Part shown: positions 1 through 27,100 of the stretch, piece after piece
Numbering within the stretch: position 1 is the first letter of the stretch
Layout of the letters: every line of letters starts with the position of its first letter
Source: Aptenodytes patagonicus
Lineage: Eukaryota; Chordata; Aves; Sphenisciformes; Spheniscidae
Assembly: GCF_965638725.1 (NCBI RefSeq)
Contig: NC_134974.1
Location: forward strand, 1,882,143 to 1,946,142
Direction: 5' to 3'
Length of the DNA stretch: 64,000 nucleotides
Translations under genes and position numbers: made by a program
Notes under the pieces: model-generated
Database searches by the model: none
Seen by the model: the letters and a program-made list of their open reading frames with translations, nothing else
What the model was told of the DNA's origin: nothing

Positions 1-1659
1 CAGAGAGACCCCAAGTCCCTTGGGAAAGGGAGAAGGCTGCAGCCTTCGCCACAGCTTTGCCCTTTCTGATTGGGGGGGCTGTAGTCCATGGCCACGCCAC
101 CATAGGAAGAGCCCTTGCAGAAGCTGGCTGCTCACGCAGCGTCCGAGAGGGGCTCTTGGGCTGGCCGTGTTATGCCGAGGTCTGGATTTCCTCACGGTAT
201 TATTGCCGCCTCTTAAAGGATCACTGCCCTAAACCGGATTGTTCGATTTAGCTGTGTGATCCAAGCTGTGCGCTCTAATGGGTATTAGCAGGCTTGGGAG
301 CCCCGGCTCTCCGCAGTGCCAGGCAAAGCGTAACCCAGGGCTCTGCACATCCGCAGCCTGCCCGGGCAGAGGAAAAAAAACAAACAAAAAAACCAACCCA
401 AAACTACGAGAAAGAGGAAAGTCCCGAAATCTCCCCCCAGCTCTGCAGCCTCTCCACGTGGTCCCAGCTGTTGCGTCTCCGGGGAAGCGAACTTGTCCTG
501 GTGCAAACCCGTGGCTGGTGCTGCGCAGTCAGCTGTTCCCTGCCGTGCAGCAGCTGATACGGCAGTGCTGGAGGCCAGGCCTTTCTGGGGACGGCTGTAA
601 CCTCTTCTCCCAGTGCAGCAGGGGTGAGGGCAGCTGGGAGGTGATGGCAAAAGGGTGGTCAGAAAAGTTGGAACCGGGATTTCCCTTCGTTTTCTGTTGA
701 CTGTGACACTCCAAGAGCAAAAAGGCCCCCGCTGCTGTTTCATCTGGCCCTTGGACCACCCTGAACTAACAGAGTAAGCCTCTCAGATGGACACCCAGCC
801 CTTTGCCAGGACCACAGTCCCCTTAGCCGCTGCGTAGGAAAAGGCTGGTGCCCGTGATCTCTCCCTCACGGCATCCCTTGCCTTTCCCCCCCCAGGATCA
901 CCAGTGGGTGACCCAGTTCCTCTTGTAGCTTTTTAATTGGACTTCGGCTCGCATCTATGCAAGCCACTGGCTGTCGTACAGTGGAAAAGCCCTTTCAGTC
1001 TCCAGCCAACGCTGCGTTTTGCCCGTGTGTGCCCCGTGGCTCCTGCCCAGCAGTCAGAGCTGGCCGTGGCTGCAGCCCTCCGGGCCGGGGTGGTTTTGGG
1101 CAGAGCCAGCGCGGAGAGCTCGGTGCACGGGAGCCGGCGTTTCCGGAGAGAAGCCCCATCACCCTGATCCGATGGCTGCCTAGATCCAGCTTTGGTGTTA
1201 CACAAGCTGCAAGCAGCAGTCTAAGCCCATTAATTAGCGAGCCTCGTTAATTCTCTTCCTCTGAGCCCTGAGCAGCTGCTTTAGTGACTTTGCAGCTCTG
1301 CCACCCGCGTCTCAGCTGGCAGAGCCTACCCCGGTGCCACCTGCCAGGTCCCGGAGCCCCTGCTTGGCCTCGGCCCACGCGGGGCTGCCCGTGCTGCTCG
1401 CGCTGTTCGCGCAGCTGCCCTGGCAGAGTGCAAACCCCGACACATGCAGCAGGGTTTCGGGCGCTGTGCCCTTCTCCGGTGCCCTACTCTAGGCCGGAGG
1501 GGCGGGTGTAACGCCGGGCAGGAGCAGTGCTGTCCCCGGGCGCAGCTGGACCCCGCAGAGGGGGCTGTGGCAGAGCTGTCTGCGGTGGCTCTGGCAGGTC
1601 CCTGCTGCTCCTCCGGGCGCCGTGCAGGCTCCCCCTCACCATCCTGTGCTTCCCCCTAG
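1..1659 (+). other. INTS3: INTS3 intron (window starts inside the gene)
   Basis: No exon could be supported here. The stretch ends in a pyrimidine-rich tract and the AG acceptor at 1658-1659. The ORFs inside it show no similarity that I recognise. The upstream INTS3 exons lie outside the window. Confidence 0.6.
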
Positions 1660-4600
1660 TTCAAAGCCTGGACTGGGAGACCTTTGAACAGTACTGCACC
1701 TGGCAGCTCTTCCTCGCACACAGCATTCCTCTGGAGACCATCATCCCGATCCTGCAGCACCTCAAATACAAAGGTGAGCTGTCCCCTGCATGGGAGAGGC
1801 ACGGCGCTGGGCCACGGCAGCCGTGAGCTCCTGTGCTGAGGATGTCCTTTCCTTTGCAGAGCACCCAGAGGCGTTGTCCTGCCTGCTGCTGCAGCTGAGG
1901 CGAGAGAAGTAAGTGCCGCCAAGCGCAGGGCACAGGGCTGCGTGACGCTCTGCAGAGGTTCCTGTGGCCGCAGGCTTGTGGGGCTGCCCCCCCGGCATGC
2001 TGCGGCTGGTGGCTTTCTTGAGCACCGTCAGCACGGCGGGGGCAAGGGGATGCCACCTGCTCCGGCTTGGGCTGCTTGAGAAGTGAGGCATGGGGAAAGC
2101 CCCTCTTGCTGGCGCTCCCCAGCTCACTCTGGGTGCGAGCCCTGTCCTGGAGCCCCTGGGGACAGAGTAGGGCACAATAGCGTGCGGGTCCCGGGTGTGA
2201 TGAGACCCCAGCGGTAGCACCCTTCCCAAAGGCAGCAGCTCCCTGCCGTGCCTCGGCTTCGAGAGCACCGTTTGCCAAGTGCCAGCTCTCTTAGCCCGAG
2301 TGCCGACGGGCTGTTTGTCTTTCACCTTGCACATCCTGGAGCCCGTTACTTAATGGAGAGCAGGCTGTCGCCTGCCTCCCGCGGGGCGCAGTACTAGAGC
2401 TGCCTTGGCATTGATCTATGCTGTCTCTGCCTGCTCGGGTGGATTGGCCACATCCCACCGCTCTGAGTGAAGAGCACTTTATTTGGTTTCATTAATGCAG
2501 TGCATGAGGCTGGCTAATCTAATCTCAGCTCTAAATTGCGTTAGTGAAAAGCCCGTGATAACGGAGAGCGCAGGGGCGAGCTCGGGCCGCGAGCGCGCAG
2601 CAGCACTTTTTTTCCCACGGCAAGGAGGGAGTGAGGCTGGCACGGCCGGGTGATACGGGCTGGGCAGGGAGCTCGGTGGCAGCTGGTCCCCAGGATGATC
2701 GCTTCCCAGCGATCTCGGGGAAGGAGAGGAGTCTGAACGCTGCCCGTCATCCCCTGAGCCTGGGAGCCAATGCTGCTGGGGCCTCTGAAGAGCGTGCGGG
2801 TCCCAGGCGGTGTTTGGGGAAGCTCGGGCCCATCCGAGCTGTGCCTGGGCTCCCTGTGCCAGGTCCCTCGCGGCACGGCAGCTCCACAGGCTTGTCATGT
2901 CCAGGTCTGAAGCCTCCCATCAGGCTCAAGTGGGCGGCAGTGGCTGCAGGGGGGGGCCCCAGCTGGCCGGGGTACGAACCGCTCATCCTTCCTCCCCACG
3001 TGCCCTTCCCTGTTTGCCGCAGGCCCAGCGAGGAGATGGTGAAGATGGTGCTGAGCCGGCCCTGCCACCCCGACGACCAGTTCACCACGAGCATCCTGCG
3101 GCACTGGTGCATCAAACACGACGACCTCCTGGCCGAGCACATCAAGTCGCTGCTGATCAAGAACAACAGCCTACCACGAAAACGCCAAAGGTGAGCGGCC
3201 AGGGCAGGCACAGCGTCTCCCGCTGCTTCCCCTGGGGCCGCCCTGCTACCGGGAACCGAGTGACAGACTGCCTTGTGCCCCACTCCGTGCACCGACCAGG
3301 CAGCCGAGACGCCGTGTGCCTTCGGCGCAGCGCCGGGCATACCAGCCCCTCCTGGCGGTTACACCACCGTCTCCTTGAGGCCGGGGTGGTGCCACTGCCC
3401 ACCCACGCGCTGACGCGCAGCCAGAGCCCCTGAGCGAGCGTCTTTGCTCCAGAGCTGTGCGGGAGGCTGCTCTTTGATCCCGCCTGTGCTGACATCCAGC
3501 CAGCAGGACCCTTTTATGCCGAGCCCGTTACCCAAGCTGTGTGGGGAAGCACTTTTCAGCTGCTTGTGTGAGCAGTGCCAAGCCTTGGTGCTCCCCTGCT
3601 GCGGCGCCAGCCAGGCAGGCCCCTCTGCTCGTCCCTGCTGCGCCCGCCTGGGCACAGCTGGATGTATCCAGAGCATCTTTTGGTGCAAATAGTCTTCCAG
3701 ATGTGGTTCACTTAATCTCTTGCTGGGACGCTGCTGCCTCTGGGGTGGATGGGGTCAGGGTCCATCAGTCCAGTGGGACTAAAGGATGCAGCTGGGCCAA
3801 GCTGTAGCCTGCGGAGGTTAAATCCCAGCTCCCCAGGGCAAGGTTCCTCCTCTCCTGCCTGTGGAGGGAAGGGGCAGAGGCCTTGTTCCCGGCCACCCTG
3901 CATGGGCAGAGCTCTGGGTGCTGGAGGAGGCAGCTGGACCTCACCACCGCGGGCTGTGGGAGAGGAACGGAGAGCAGCACGGGATGCTGCAGCTGGTCCT
4001 GCACCGCTGTGCCGGCTGCTGGGCTGGTTCCTGGCGAGGGTGGCACATGGGACACCTCACCCCAACCCCGTGACGTCCCTCAGCAGGGAGGCAGGAGCTC
4101 TTTCTGCTGCACTCAGCTCCCCAGGCCATTTCCCAGCCTTTTACCCAGCCTCGAAGACCAACATCAGGCTGCGAGGCAGCCTCTGCCCTTGGCGCGGCCG
4201 TCACCTGCCGGGGCGAGAGACACCCGGTCCCACTACCTGCTCTGTGCCGGGTCACGGGTCACCCCTCGGTGCCGGGGGGGTCTCGGTTAGAGGAGGGTGG
4301 TCGGCTCCGGCAGCCCCCAGCCCGCTGTGCCGGGCTGACAGGGTCCTCTGCGGCCCCTTCCCGGCTGGGTGCCTGCAGCCCTTTGCTGGAGTAGGAAGGA
4401 CATCTAGTGTCCTGGGAAAGCAGAGCAGCACCGCGCTCCCACCGCAGTGAGGGCCGCGTGTCCCCGAGGACCCCCAGCCCAGCACCCAGGGGAGCCGGCA
4501 CCACCACGGCACGGAGCTGGGTCAGGGCCAGCGGGTCGGACGGAGCCTTGCCGGGAGGTTCGCCAGCGCCGGGATCTCGCTGGTGCTCCGGCGCCCAGCG

Positions 4601-6170
4601 TGCAGGTCGCACACCGGCACCGGGAGAGCGGCCGGTCCCCGCCGGCATCTCGGCCACCTCTGGGTCCCCTCGGCTCTCCGAAGAGGCTGCCGGGGAAGTC
4701 TGCACCTTCATCCGTTCCTTCGTGTTAATTAATGGCCTTTCACAGCTGAACAACGCGGCTATTTTCACTGTGTTTCTGTTCCGGGATCCGAGCCGTATCC
4801 AGGTCTAATCCCCACTAATTAACGGGCGGCCAGCTGAGGCCCCGGCTGTTGGCAGCGCCCCGGGTGCTGGCACCGCGCACCGTCCTGCAGCCCAGGCTCA
4901 GCACGGGGCACTTAGTGCTCCCCAGAGCCGCCAGGGATGGAGGCGGTGAACACCCTGAGCAGGATTTATCCCCTTAATCCCTGGGCTGGAACAGCGCACG
5001 CAGACCAGCCCCAGGGGAGCCTGCGTGTGCCGGAGGCGCAGAATGGGTCCTGTGCTGCTCCTCATCCCTGGGCTCCCCTGCTCCAGCCTCTGGGTGCTGG
5101 GGGCACCCCGGGGCAGCGCGGATGGCAGGGTTATCTGTGGCCCACATCTGCTTGGGGGTTTGGGGGTGCTGCTGCGGGGCCGTGGCACTCGGTCCGCCCA
5201 CAAGCGGGGGCTCCTGGTTTTGGGGGGGGGGGGGGGGAACACAAGCTAGGGGCGGCTGGGGGTGGGCAGGAGGGAACAGGGCGCGCGCTGACGGGCGCTG
5301 CTCCTCTGCCCTCAGCCTGCGCAGCTCCAGCAGCAAACTGGCCCAGCTCACCCTGGAGCAGATCCTGGAGCACCTGGACAACCTCCGCCTCAACCTGACC
5401 AACACCAAACAGAACTGTACGTACTGCCGCGCAAGCGGGACGGGCCCCAGGGTTACAGCCGCTGCCCGTCTCCATCGCCGTGAGGTGTCCCGGGGCACCC
5501 ATGGGAACTGGGATGCTCTGGGATATACCGGGACCCTGCATCCGAAACCCCGGATGGGTGGGGGGTTCCTGGGGGTACCTGCCCTCAGGTCTCTGACTCC
5601 CATTTCTTGCTGGTTCCTCGACAGTTTTCAGCCAAACCCCGATCCTGCAGGCGCTGCAGCACGTCCAGGCCAGCTGCGACGAAGCCCACAAGATGAAGTG
5701 AGTCGGTCCTTCCCTGCCTGGCGCCGGGTGGCCTCGGGACCGCGGGGCGGGTGCCCCAGCGGTGCCTGACCTCCCCCTCCAACCCCCTGCTTCCTTCCAG
5801 GTTCAGCGACCTCTTCTCCCTGGCAGAGGAGTATGAAGATTCCTCCACCAAACCCCCCAAGAGCCGCCGAAAAGCCACCCTCTCCAGCCCTCGCAGCCGC
5901 AAGAACGCAGCCCAGCCGGCCAACAACGAGGAGGAGTCAGCTTCCAGCAGCGCCTCGGTAAGCGTCCCTGGTCCCCTCCCCGGCACCCCGCAGCCTCTCG
6001 GCCTCATCCGCACCTCGAGGAGGCGCAGGCGGGAGCTGGGTGTCCCCGTCCCCGGTGGCGGTGACTCCCACTTCCCCCGTCTCCCGGCACAGGAGGAAGA
6101 AGACACCAAACCCAAACCCACCAAACGGAAAAGAAAAGGCTCCTCCGCCGTGGGCTCGGACAGTGACTGA
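1660..6170 (+). CDS. INTS3: Integrator complex subunit 3, last seven coding exons
   Basis: INTS3 is a subunit of Integrator, which processes snRNA 3' ends and attenuates RNA polymerase II. It also scaffolds the SOSS single-strand-DNA damage complex in the nucleus. Coding exons are 1660-1773, 1860-1908, 3023-3190, 5316-5416, 5625-5697, 5801-5957 and 6093-6170. All have GT-AG sites and the phases join without gaps, giving about 246 C-terminal residues. Recognised segments are SLDWETFEQYC, HPEALSCLLLQLRREKPSEE, then SSSSKLAQLTLEQILEHLDN, and the acidic/basic tail EEEDTKPKPTKRKRK ending GSDSD. The KRKRK cluster looks like a nuclear localisation signal. The tail is serine-rich and acidic, as in the vertebrate protein. 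The N-terminal two thirds are outside the window. The reading frame is intact. The identification rests on near-identity with remembered vertebrate INTS3 and on the syntenic neighbours. Confidence 0.96.
1909..3022 (+). other. INTS3: INTS3 intron
   Basis: GC-rich intron between the exon ending at 1908 (donor GTAAGT) and the acceptor at 3021-3022. Nothing else is recognised in it. Confidence 0.7.
3191..5315 (+). other. INTS3: INTS3 intron
   Basis: A 2.1-kb intron with donor GTGAGC at 3191 and acceptor CTCAG ending at 5315. It contains a long G run near 5221-5237. No gene or repeat family is recognised. Confidence 0.7.
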
Positions 6171-6575
6171 GGGCTCTGCCCTCTCCCCCGGCCGCTTTCG
6201 GGTCCCCGTGGTGCCCGGTGACCCTGCCACGCTCGGACAAAAGCCATTGCCAGGACGGGAAAGGAGAACACGCGTCCCCTCCGGGAGCCCGCAGAGACGG
6301 GGCCACCCCGGCTTCCCGCTGTGCTTCTACGCCAACCTCCCCACTTGACTTTTTAGCTCCTTTTTACCAACGGCCGGGGAGGGATCGGAGCGTACGCACC
6401 CCCCAGGACCTGGCTCCAGCCCTGCCCACTCGAGGGGCAGCGTGGACAGGGGACACGGCACCACGGAGAGGGGAAAGGGGACTCGGGGGGGGGGGGGGGG
6501 GGGGGGGAGGGAGGGAATATATCACAAGTCCCCTATTTTGTTATAAGAAATGTAAATAAACAGTGCGAACTGGCT
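6171..6575 (+). other. INTS3: INTS3 3' UTR with polyadenylation signal
   Basis: The sequence runs from the TGA at 6168-6170 to a canonical AATAAA at 6555-6560 within TGTAAATAAACAG. Cleavage is expected 10-30 bases later. A 23-base G run lies inside the UTR. A second AATAAA at 6863-6868, after an A-rich tract, could serve a longer isoform. Confidence 0.7.
6485..6507 (+). repeat. G23 homopolymer
   Basis: An uninterrupted run of 23 G in the INTS3 3' UTR, followed by G-rich sequence. It can form G-quadruplexes in the RNA, and its length is unreliable in most sequencing chemistries. Confidence 0.95.
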
Positions 6576-7899
6576 TGCTGCTGCTCCAGGATGCTTTGGG
6601 GAGGGGTGAACTCGTGTCCCTGCCCGCGGGGCCGAGGGGAGGTCGACCCCCCCACCGCCGCCGCCGCCGCACCCGCTCCTCTACCAGGGCCCCGTCTCCC
6701 CGGGGAGCTGCTGCGCGTTCCGTTCGGCGTGAGCCTGCCCGCACCGGAGCTCAGCGCCCGCGTGAGGAGGGGGACGACGCTCTCCCATGTTCCCCCCCCC
6801 CCGGAGCTATTAGCGTTTTTAAGTGTGTGGGTTTTGGGGTTTTTTTAAAAAAAAAAAACAACAATAAAAAACCTCTCAAATGTTTTGTACAAAACGCCAC
6901 CTCTTTGTGCCGCCTCTCCGGGGGGGTTCCCCGGGGTCAGCATCCCCTGGCATGTGGCACCCAGGGGACCGCGGTGGTGCCAGCTTCCCCTCCCCCCCCC
7001 CAAGCTGGAGGGGGAATCTGGGACAAGGCTGGGCCGGGAGCGCAACGGGGAGGCCACGGCGAGGGGGGGGACACCACAGTGAGGGGGATGAGGCTGGGGA
7101 CACAATGGGGGGGGGGCTGTGGGGAGGCTTGGGGACATTGTAGGGAGAGGGACAGGGGTGGGGAGGGAAGAGGGGGGCTGTGGACGGTGGGACGTGGTGG
7201 AGGAGATGGGGGGGGGGCCGTGGCGAGGATGATGGGGACATGATGGGGGTCCGTGGTTGGGGGGACAGGGCTGGGGCTGGAAGAGGGGTCTGGGGCGAGT
7301 GGGACGGGGACAGGGACAGGGACAGGATGGGGGTGAACCGGGGGGGGCCAGGATGTGGGGTCTGGGATGGTGGCGAGGGGGACGGGGCTGGGGGCTGGAG
7401 GAGGGGGCTGTGGCCAGTGGGGTGGGGACAAGGACGTGATGGAGGGGATGAAATTGGGGAGGGGGGGGGGACTGTAGCAGAGACGATGGGGACGTGAGGG
7501 GGGGGGGGACAGGGCTGGGGCTGGAGGAGGGGGCTGGGGCGAGCGAGACGGGGACAGGGACGTGATGGAGGGGATGGGGATGAAATGGGGGGGAGGGGGC
7601 CGCGGCGAGGAGGATGGGCCGGGGGACGGTGACGAGGAGGATGGGGACGTGAGGGGAGGGTCCGCGGCGGGGGGGGGGACGGACACGGGACGGGGACAGG
7701 GGCTGGGGCTGGAGGAGGGGCCTGGGGCGAGCGAGACGGGGACGCGATGGCGTGAAGGGGGGGGGGGGGGGGCGGGGGGGGGCCGGGGCCACGGGGCGGG
7801 GGGGGGGGGGGGGAGAGGAGAGAGGAGGGGGGCCGGGGGGAAGGGGGGGGCGCGGCACCGAGGGGCGTGTCCGCCCCGCCCCGCGGCGGGCGGCGGGCG
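6576..7899. other. INTS3-SLC27A3 intergenic spacer, extremely G-rich
   Basis: The spacer is about 1.3 kb between the INTS3 polyA site and the SLC27A3 start codon. From about 6950 the plus strand is strongly G-biased with many G runs. Just before the ATG is a CpG-dense stretch with an Sp1-like CCCCGCCCCG at about 7873-7883, a plausible core promoter for SLC27A3. Long proline-rich ORFs on the opposite strand are by-products of the G runs. Confidence 0.6.
7260..7760 (+). repeat. Diverged G-rich minisatellite
   Basis: A module beginning GGGGCTGGAGGAGGGG recurs at about 7266, 7381, 7510 and 7694, followed each time by a variant of GGGACGGGGACAGGGACG and often by GTGATGGAGGGGATG. The spacing (about 115, 129 and 184 bases) is irregular, so this is an old, diverged tandem array. 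GAGGATGGGGAC-type modules are interleaved. Confidence 0.7.
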
Positions 7900-8401
7900 A
7901 TGGCGCTGGCGGCGGCGCTGGCGGCGGCGCTGGCGGCCCTGGCGCTGCTGCAGCGGCTGCTGCGGCCGCACCTCTGGGCCGACCTGGCCTTCGCGGCGCG
8001 GGCGGCGCGGTGCGGCGGCGGGCGGCGGCGGGGGGCGGCGGCGGCGGCGGGGCGGGGGGGGGCAGCCTGGCCGCCCGGTTCCTGCGGGCAGCGCGGGAGG
8101 CTCCGGCCCCGGCCTTCCTGCGGGCGGCGGGAGGAGCGGAACCCTACGGGGGGGCGGCGCGCGGGTGGCGAGGGTGGCCAACGCGCTGAGGCGGCGGCCC
8201 CTGAGCGGCGGAGATGGGGGGGAGCTGGGGCCCGGTGTGACCGTGGGGCTGTTGGTGGGCAACCAGCCGCGGTTCGTCTGGGCTGGTTGGGGCTGGCGGC
8301 GCTGGGGGCCCGGCCCGCCTTCCTGGGCACGGCGCTGCGCCCCGCCGCCCTCCGGCACTGCCTGCGCGCCTGCGGGGCGCGGGCGCTGCTGGTGGCGGAC
8401 G
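7900..8401 (+). CDS. SLC27A3: Solute carrier family 27 member 3 (FATP3), first coding exon, frame-broken
   Basis: SLC27A3 belongs to the fatty-acid transport/very-long-chain acyl-CoA synthetase family. The ATG at 7900 is followed by a hydrophobic Ala/Leu segment (residues 2-18) and HLWADLAFAARAARC, typical of the family N-terminus. The homologous protein then continues in another frame (SLAARFLRAA), next in a third frame (PGVTVGLLVGNQPRFVW), and then back in the first (GLAALGARPAFLGTALR and CLRACGARALLVAD). The donor GTGAGC follows at 8402. The three frame changes fall near G runs at about 8050-8062, 8146-8152 and 8270-8282. The AMP-binding and FATP motifs are in later exons, which are not present before the gap at 8997. 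Position between INTS3 and GATAD2B supports SLC27A3. Whether the breaks are real or sequencing errors cannot be told here; error is likelier. Confidence 0.82.
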
Positions 8402-8996
8402 GTGAGCGACGGGGACACACACACACACACACACACACACGACACAACGGGACCTGGGGGGGGGGATGGGACACGGGGCCGAGGGGGCCCGGGGGGATGG
8501 GAGGGGGGGTACAAAGGCTCCAGGGGCTGGGGTGGGACCGGGGAAGTACGGAGCTCGCGGGGCCGGGGATGGGGGTGGTACCCCGGGGCACCCGGGAAGG
8601 CCAAGGAGATTGGGGGGGGGGGGGGGGGATGAGGGGGACCGGGAATGGGGTGGTAGCGGGGGGCACCAGGCCCGTGGGTATCGGGGCTGGCAAAGGCACC
8701 AAGGGATGGGCTGGTACCGGGGGCACCAGGGAAGTACCGGGTTCGTGGGGACCGGGGATGGGCTGGTACCGGAGCCCGGGTGAGCGCCAGAGGCTCCGGG
8801 ACGGTACAGGGGCCACTGCGGGTGACAGGCTCTGAGGCACGGGGATGGCACAAGGGGTGCCAGGGGTCTCCAGGGCTGCCAGCCAGGGAGCAAGGGATCT
8901 GGACAGCTCGGGGGGAGGTCCGGGTGTGGCTCAGCATGGGAGTGATGGGGGGGGGGATTGCAGGTGCCCCCCCACTGGGTCCCTCTTGGTTGTGCC
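8402..8996 (+). other. SLC27A3: SLC27A3 intron 1 (start), cut by assembly gap
   Basis: G-rich intronic sequence after the donor at 8402-8403. About 8540-8780 carries a degenerate tandem repeat whose core GGGGATGGGCTGGTACCGG recurs with variants near 8565, 8640, 8700 and 8755. No second SLC27A3 exon is visible before the Ns. Confidence 0.6.
8415..8440 (+). repeat. (AC)13 microsatellite
   Basis: A pure AC dinucleotide run just inside the first SLC27A3 intron, 13 bases after the donor. Confidence 0.97.
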
Positions 8997-9096
8997 NNNN
9001 NNNNNNNNNNNNNNNNNNNNNNNNNNNNNNNNNNNNNNNNNNNNNNNNNNNNNNNNNNNNNNNNNNNNNNNNNNNNNNNNNNNNNNNNNNNNNNNN
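8997..9096. other. Assembly gap of exactly 100 N
   Basis: Exactly 100 N, the conventional placeholder for a gap of unknown size. To its left SLC27A3 has only exon 1. To its right GATAD2B lacks its final coding exon and 3' UTR. The true missing sequence must therefore be much longer than 100 bases. Confidence 0.98.
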
Positions 9097-24113
<15,017 letters not shown>

Positions 24114-27100
24114 TTAGTCCCGATCCTAAACCAGCCAGGCGGGGAGTTTCCCAAGCAGAAGGAACCGCACGCACCTGAAGGGCGAGAGCGCCCCGAAACC
24201 CTTGAGAACCGAGGGCACAATCCCTCGTTCAGCATTAAAACACCGCCGGCTGCCGCTCGGCAAGATTTACTAGAAAGGGGAGCCGGCAAACACTCGAGTC
24301 GCCCAGGGACGCAACGAGGGCAGCTTAGCTCCTTCTCGCCTTAGTTTTTGTAAGGCTTCATTCGTAGGCTTCGTGCCGTGGGCTCTTGTTTTTTGAGGGG
24401 ACCCGAGGCACGGTTTGAGCCCCCTGCTACCAGTACGAATGCCACGGCACGCCAAGTTTGGTAGCAAGCTTCCAAAATGCAGAAAACCCCCCTACCGCGC
24501 GGTTTCTCCTGCTCCTTCTACGCTCTCGGGCGAAGTTGCCCTGTTAGTCGGCGAGGAACGCGAGGGCACCTTCTCACTCCAAGGATGAAGGCACACACAA
24601 GAGCATCCCCACCCACGCTCGCCCTCCGTCTTCCCCGGCCGACCGCCTGCCTCTCCTCCAGGTGCAGAAATGCCCCGTGGCAAACAGATGCAGTACAAAT
24701 AAAACAGGGGAAGGAGCCGCAGAGCCCATCCCAACCCCAAGTCTCTGCTCCCAGGCTGATAAGAAACTAGCTACAACAGAAAAAGAGCCAAGGGAGCTCC
24801 ACCTGAAAGCAAGGAAAGACCAGCTCGGTGAGGTCTTCACCTACCGACGCGCAAACCGGGGCTGGGGACGATGACGAACAACGGGGGAATAAGCGAGAAT
24901 TTAAACAGCGGCCGTCTCAAGAACGCCGGCGACTTTTTTCTGCTCCGCACGCCAGCGGCTCGCAGGGGCTCGTTAATAAGGTCTACGTGCTCCGAGCTGA
25001 AAGACGAGGCCAAAGCGGCCGAATCTCGGGCACCTCGGCTCCTCCACGCTCGCTTCAGGTGGAGCTTCCTGAACTTGGCTCCGAGTCGCTCACGAGATAA
25101 AGCTTCGCCGAGCCAAATTTCTGCCAGGAAAACGTTGTTCTGGCTCAGTTATAAATCCCCTATAATTACACATCTTCCGAAGTACAGCTGTCACGCAAGT
25201 TCAACTGCAGCATCAATATGGTTTCAAGGGTATGAACCGTGCTAGAGAAACCTTGCTCTTAAAAAAAAAAAAAAAAAAAGGGGGTGCAGTCGCGGCAGGC
25301 AGCAAGAAAACGAATGCAAATCTGCAGCGCAACAGAAAAAAGATCCGATCAAGCCTCTGGCACAGTCCGATCTCAAAGGGGCTGCCACGTTCAGGGGGAG
25401 CACCTTAGACTTCTTTCTACTTGACAGTCTAGTCTCCCTGCAGGAAAATGCACGTCTACTGCAACCAAATATAGAAAGGCAAGCACGGGCAAGCCAAGGA
25501 AGACACATGAAATGCCGCTCTCCGCCCCCATCCCTAAGAAGTGACCCCAGGTTAAATTGAAGCTGTGAGTGGCGGTGGGTTATTCAAGACACCATGGGAT
25601 AGAGAGAAGCCTCACCGCACCCAGCGCTGCGGTCTGGATCCGGCTGCTGGGAAAGCGCCGAGCTCCAATTAACTCAGCCATGAAAGGGCCTCCACAGCTG
25701 CTTCCTCCACTTCATACTCTTGGGAGATGAAAGAAAGCGAGGAGGAGGAGGGAGAAGTCCAGATACCTGGCAGACAAAGGCTGACGCACGGGGAGGGCGC
25801 ACAGGCGCTTTCTAACCAGCCGTCGCTTCGGCGTTTGCTTGAGGACACGTTAAAAAAAGCATCCCTAGATAGTGGTACCCACCCACGGTGCGGTCAAGTC
25901 ATCCTGCAGGTTCTCCCCTACGGAGAAGCCGTTTCGTCCCTACGAAAACGAGCTCCACATTGATCCATAAACTGAATATACCGCTTAAAAAAAAAACCCA
26001 ACCAACCCCAAAACAACACACACCGAGCATGGGAGAGGTGGTGCCACCTTGACTGATAAGCAATCTGAAGCAATTTCACTGAATTACGTCCTCGTACTCA
26101 AAAACCTCGCGGTGCTTCACGCACGTGGGTATTTCGCGTCACGTGTTCTGACACCAAGACAAATGCAGCCGTACTATTGCTGGCAAGCAGAAAAATAAAA
26201 CAATACTAGAGCGCACAAAGGAGGTTCAGGCTCCCTGAGCGCACAGGGGTCGTCTTCCGGCCTTCAGAAGGGGAGCGAGATGTACCCGCGCGAGGAAAAC
26301 CATCAGAACACCGTAAAAACTTGCCCGCTTTAAAAACCACGAAGGGTGACACCTGCACCTCAAGGTGCCACATCCAGCAAAGCTGGCACGGACCGAAAAA
26401 AAAAAAAAAAAAGCAACGTACCCAAAGGGAGAGTTGCTGGGCTCTGATAAGGTTTCAGATCGAGCCGTGCCCCTTCGCAGGCAGTTATTTAAGCAAGCCA
26501 AAGCACCGCCATGAAACGTGAGCGGAGTTGGGTGTTTCCTTTAAAGACCCACGGCAGCCGCCGTCCCTTTGAACTGCGACATGGGAAAAGAGAAGAAATT
26601 ACCTGCTAGTAACTGCTGGTTCGGGGCCGGGCTGCCTCCGCGCACCCGCGAGCGGAAGGAAGCCGTGAAGCCCTGTCTGCAGGCACGCCGGCGATGAGGA
26701 GCGTTATCGCCACGCTCCGATCGGAGTCGGAGCACGAAACAAAGCCAGCGACGGAGGCACCGGCAGGAGTCGGCAGCAGCCAGGGTCCACCACCACCACC
26801 AAGACCACAAAGGAGACACAGCGGCGGTACGAAAGGAGAACAAACCTTTTGCTCGGCCTCTCTGCGAGACCGAAGGTCTCCTTCTGCCTCCCCTTCCCAG
26901 CTGGAAGCCCCGAGACCTACCGGCCCCATCACGAAAGTGGCTTTTTGGGTGTCCCTCACCTACGTGGACCCATCCTGCTCCATCACGAGAGCGGTACCAC
27001 GTCCCCGAGCATCACAGCATCCCTGTGATTTTCTCCAGCTTTGCCGTCACCCGCTAGCACCGAGCTGGAGGACGAGCAGTTTTGTCTTTTGGAAAGTTAA

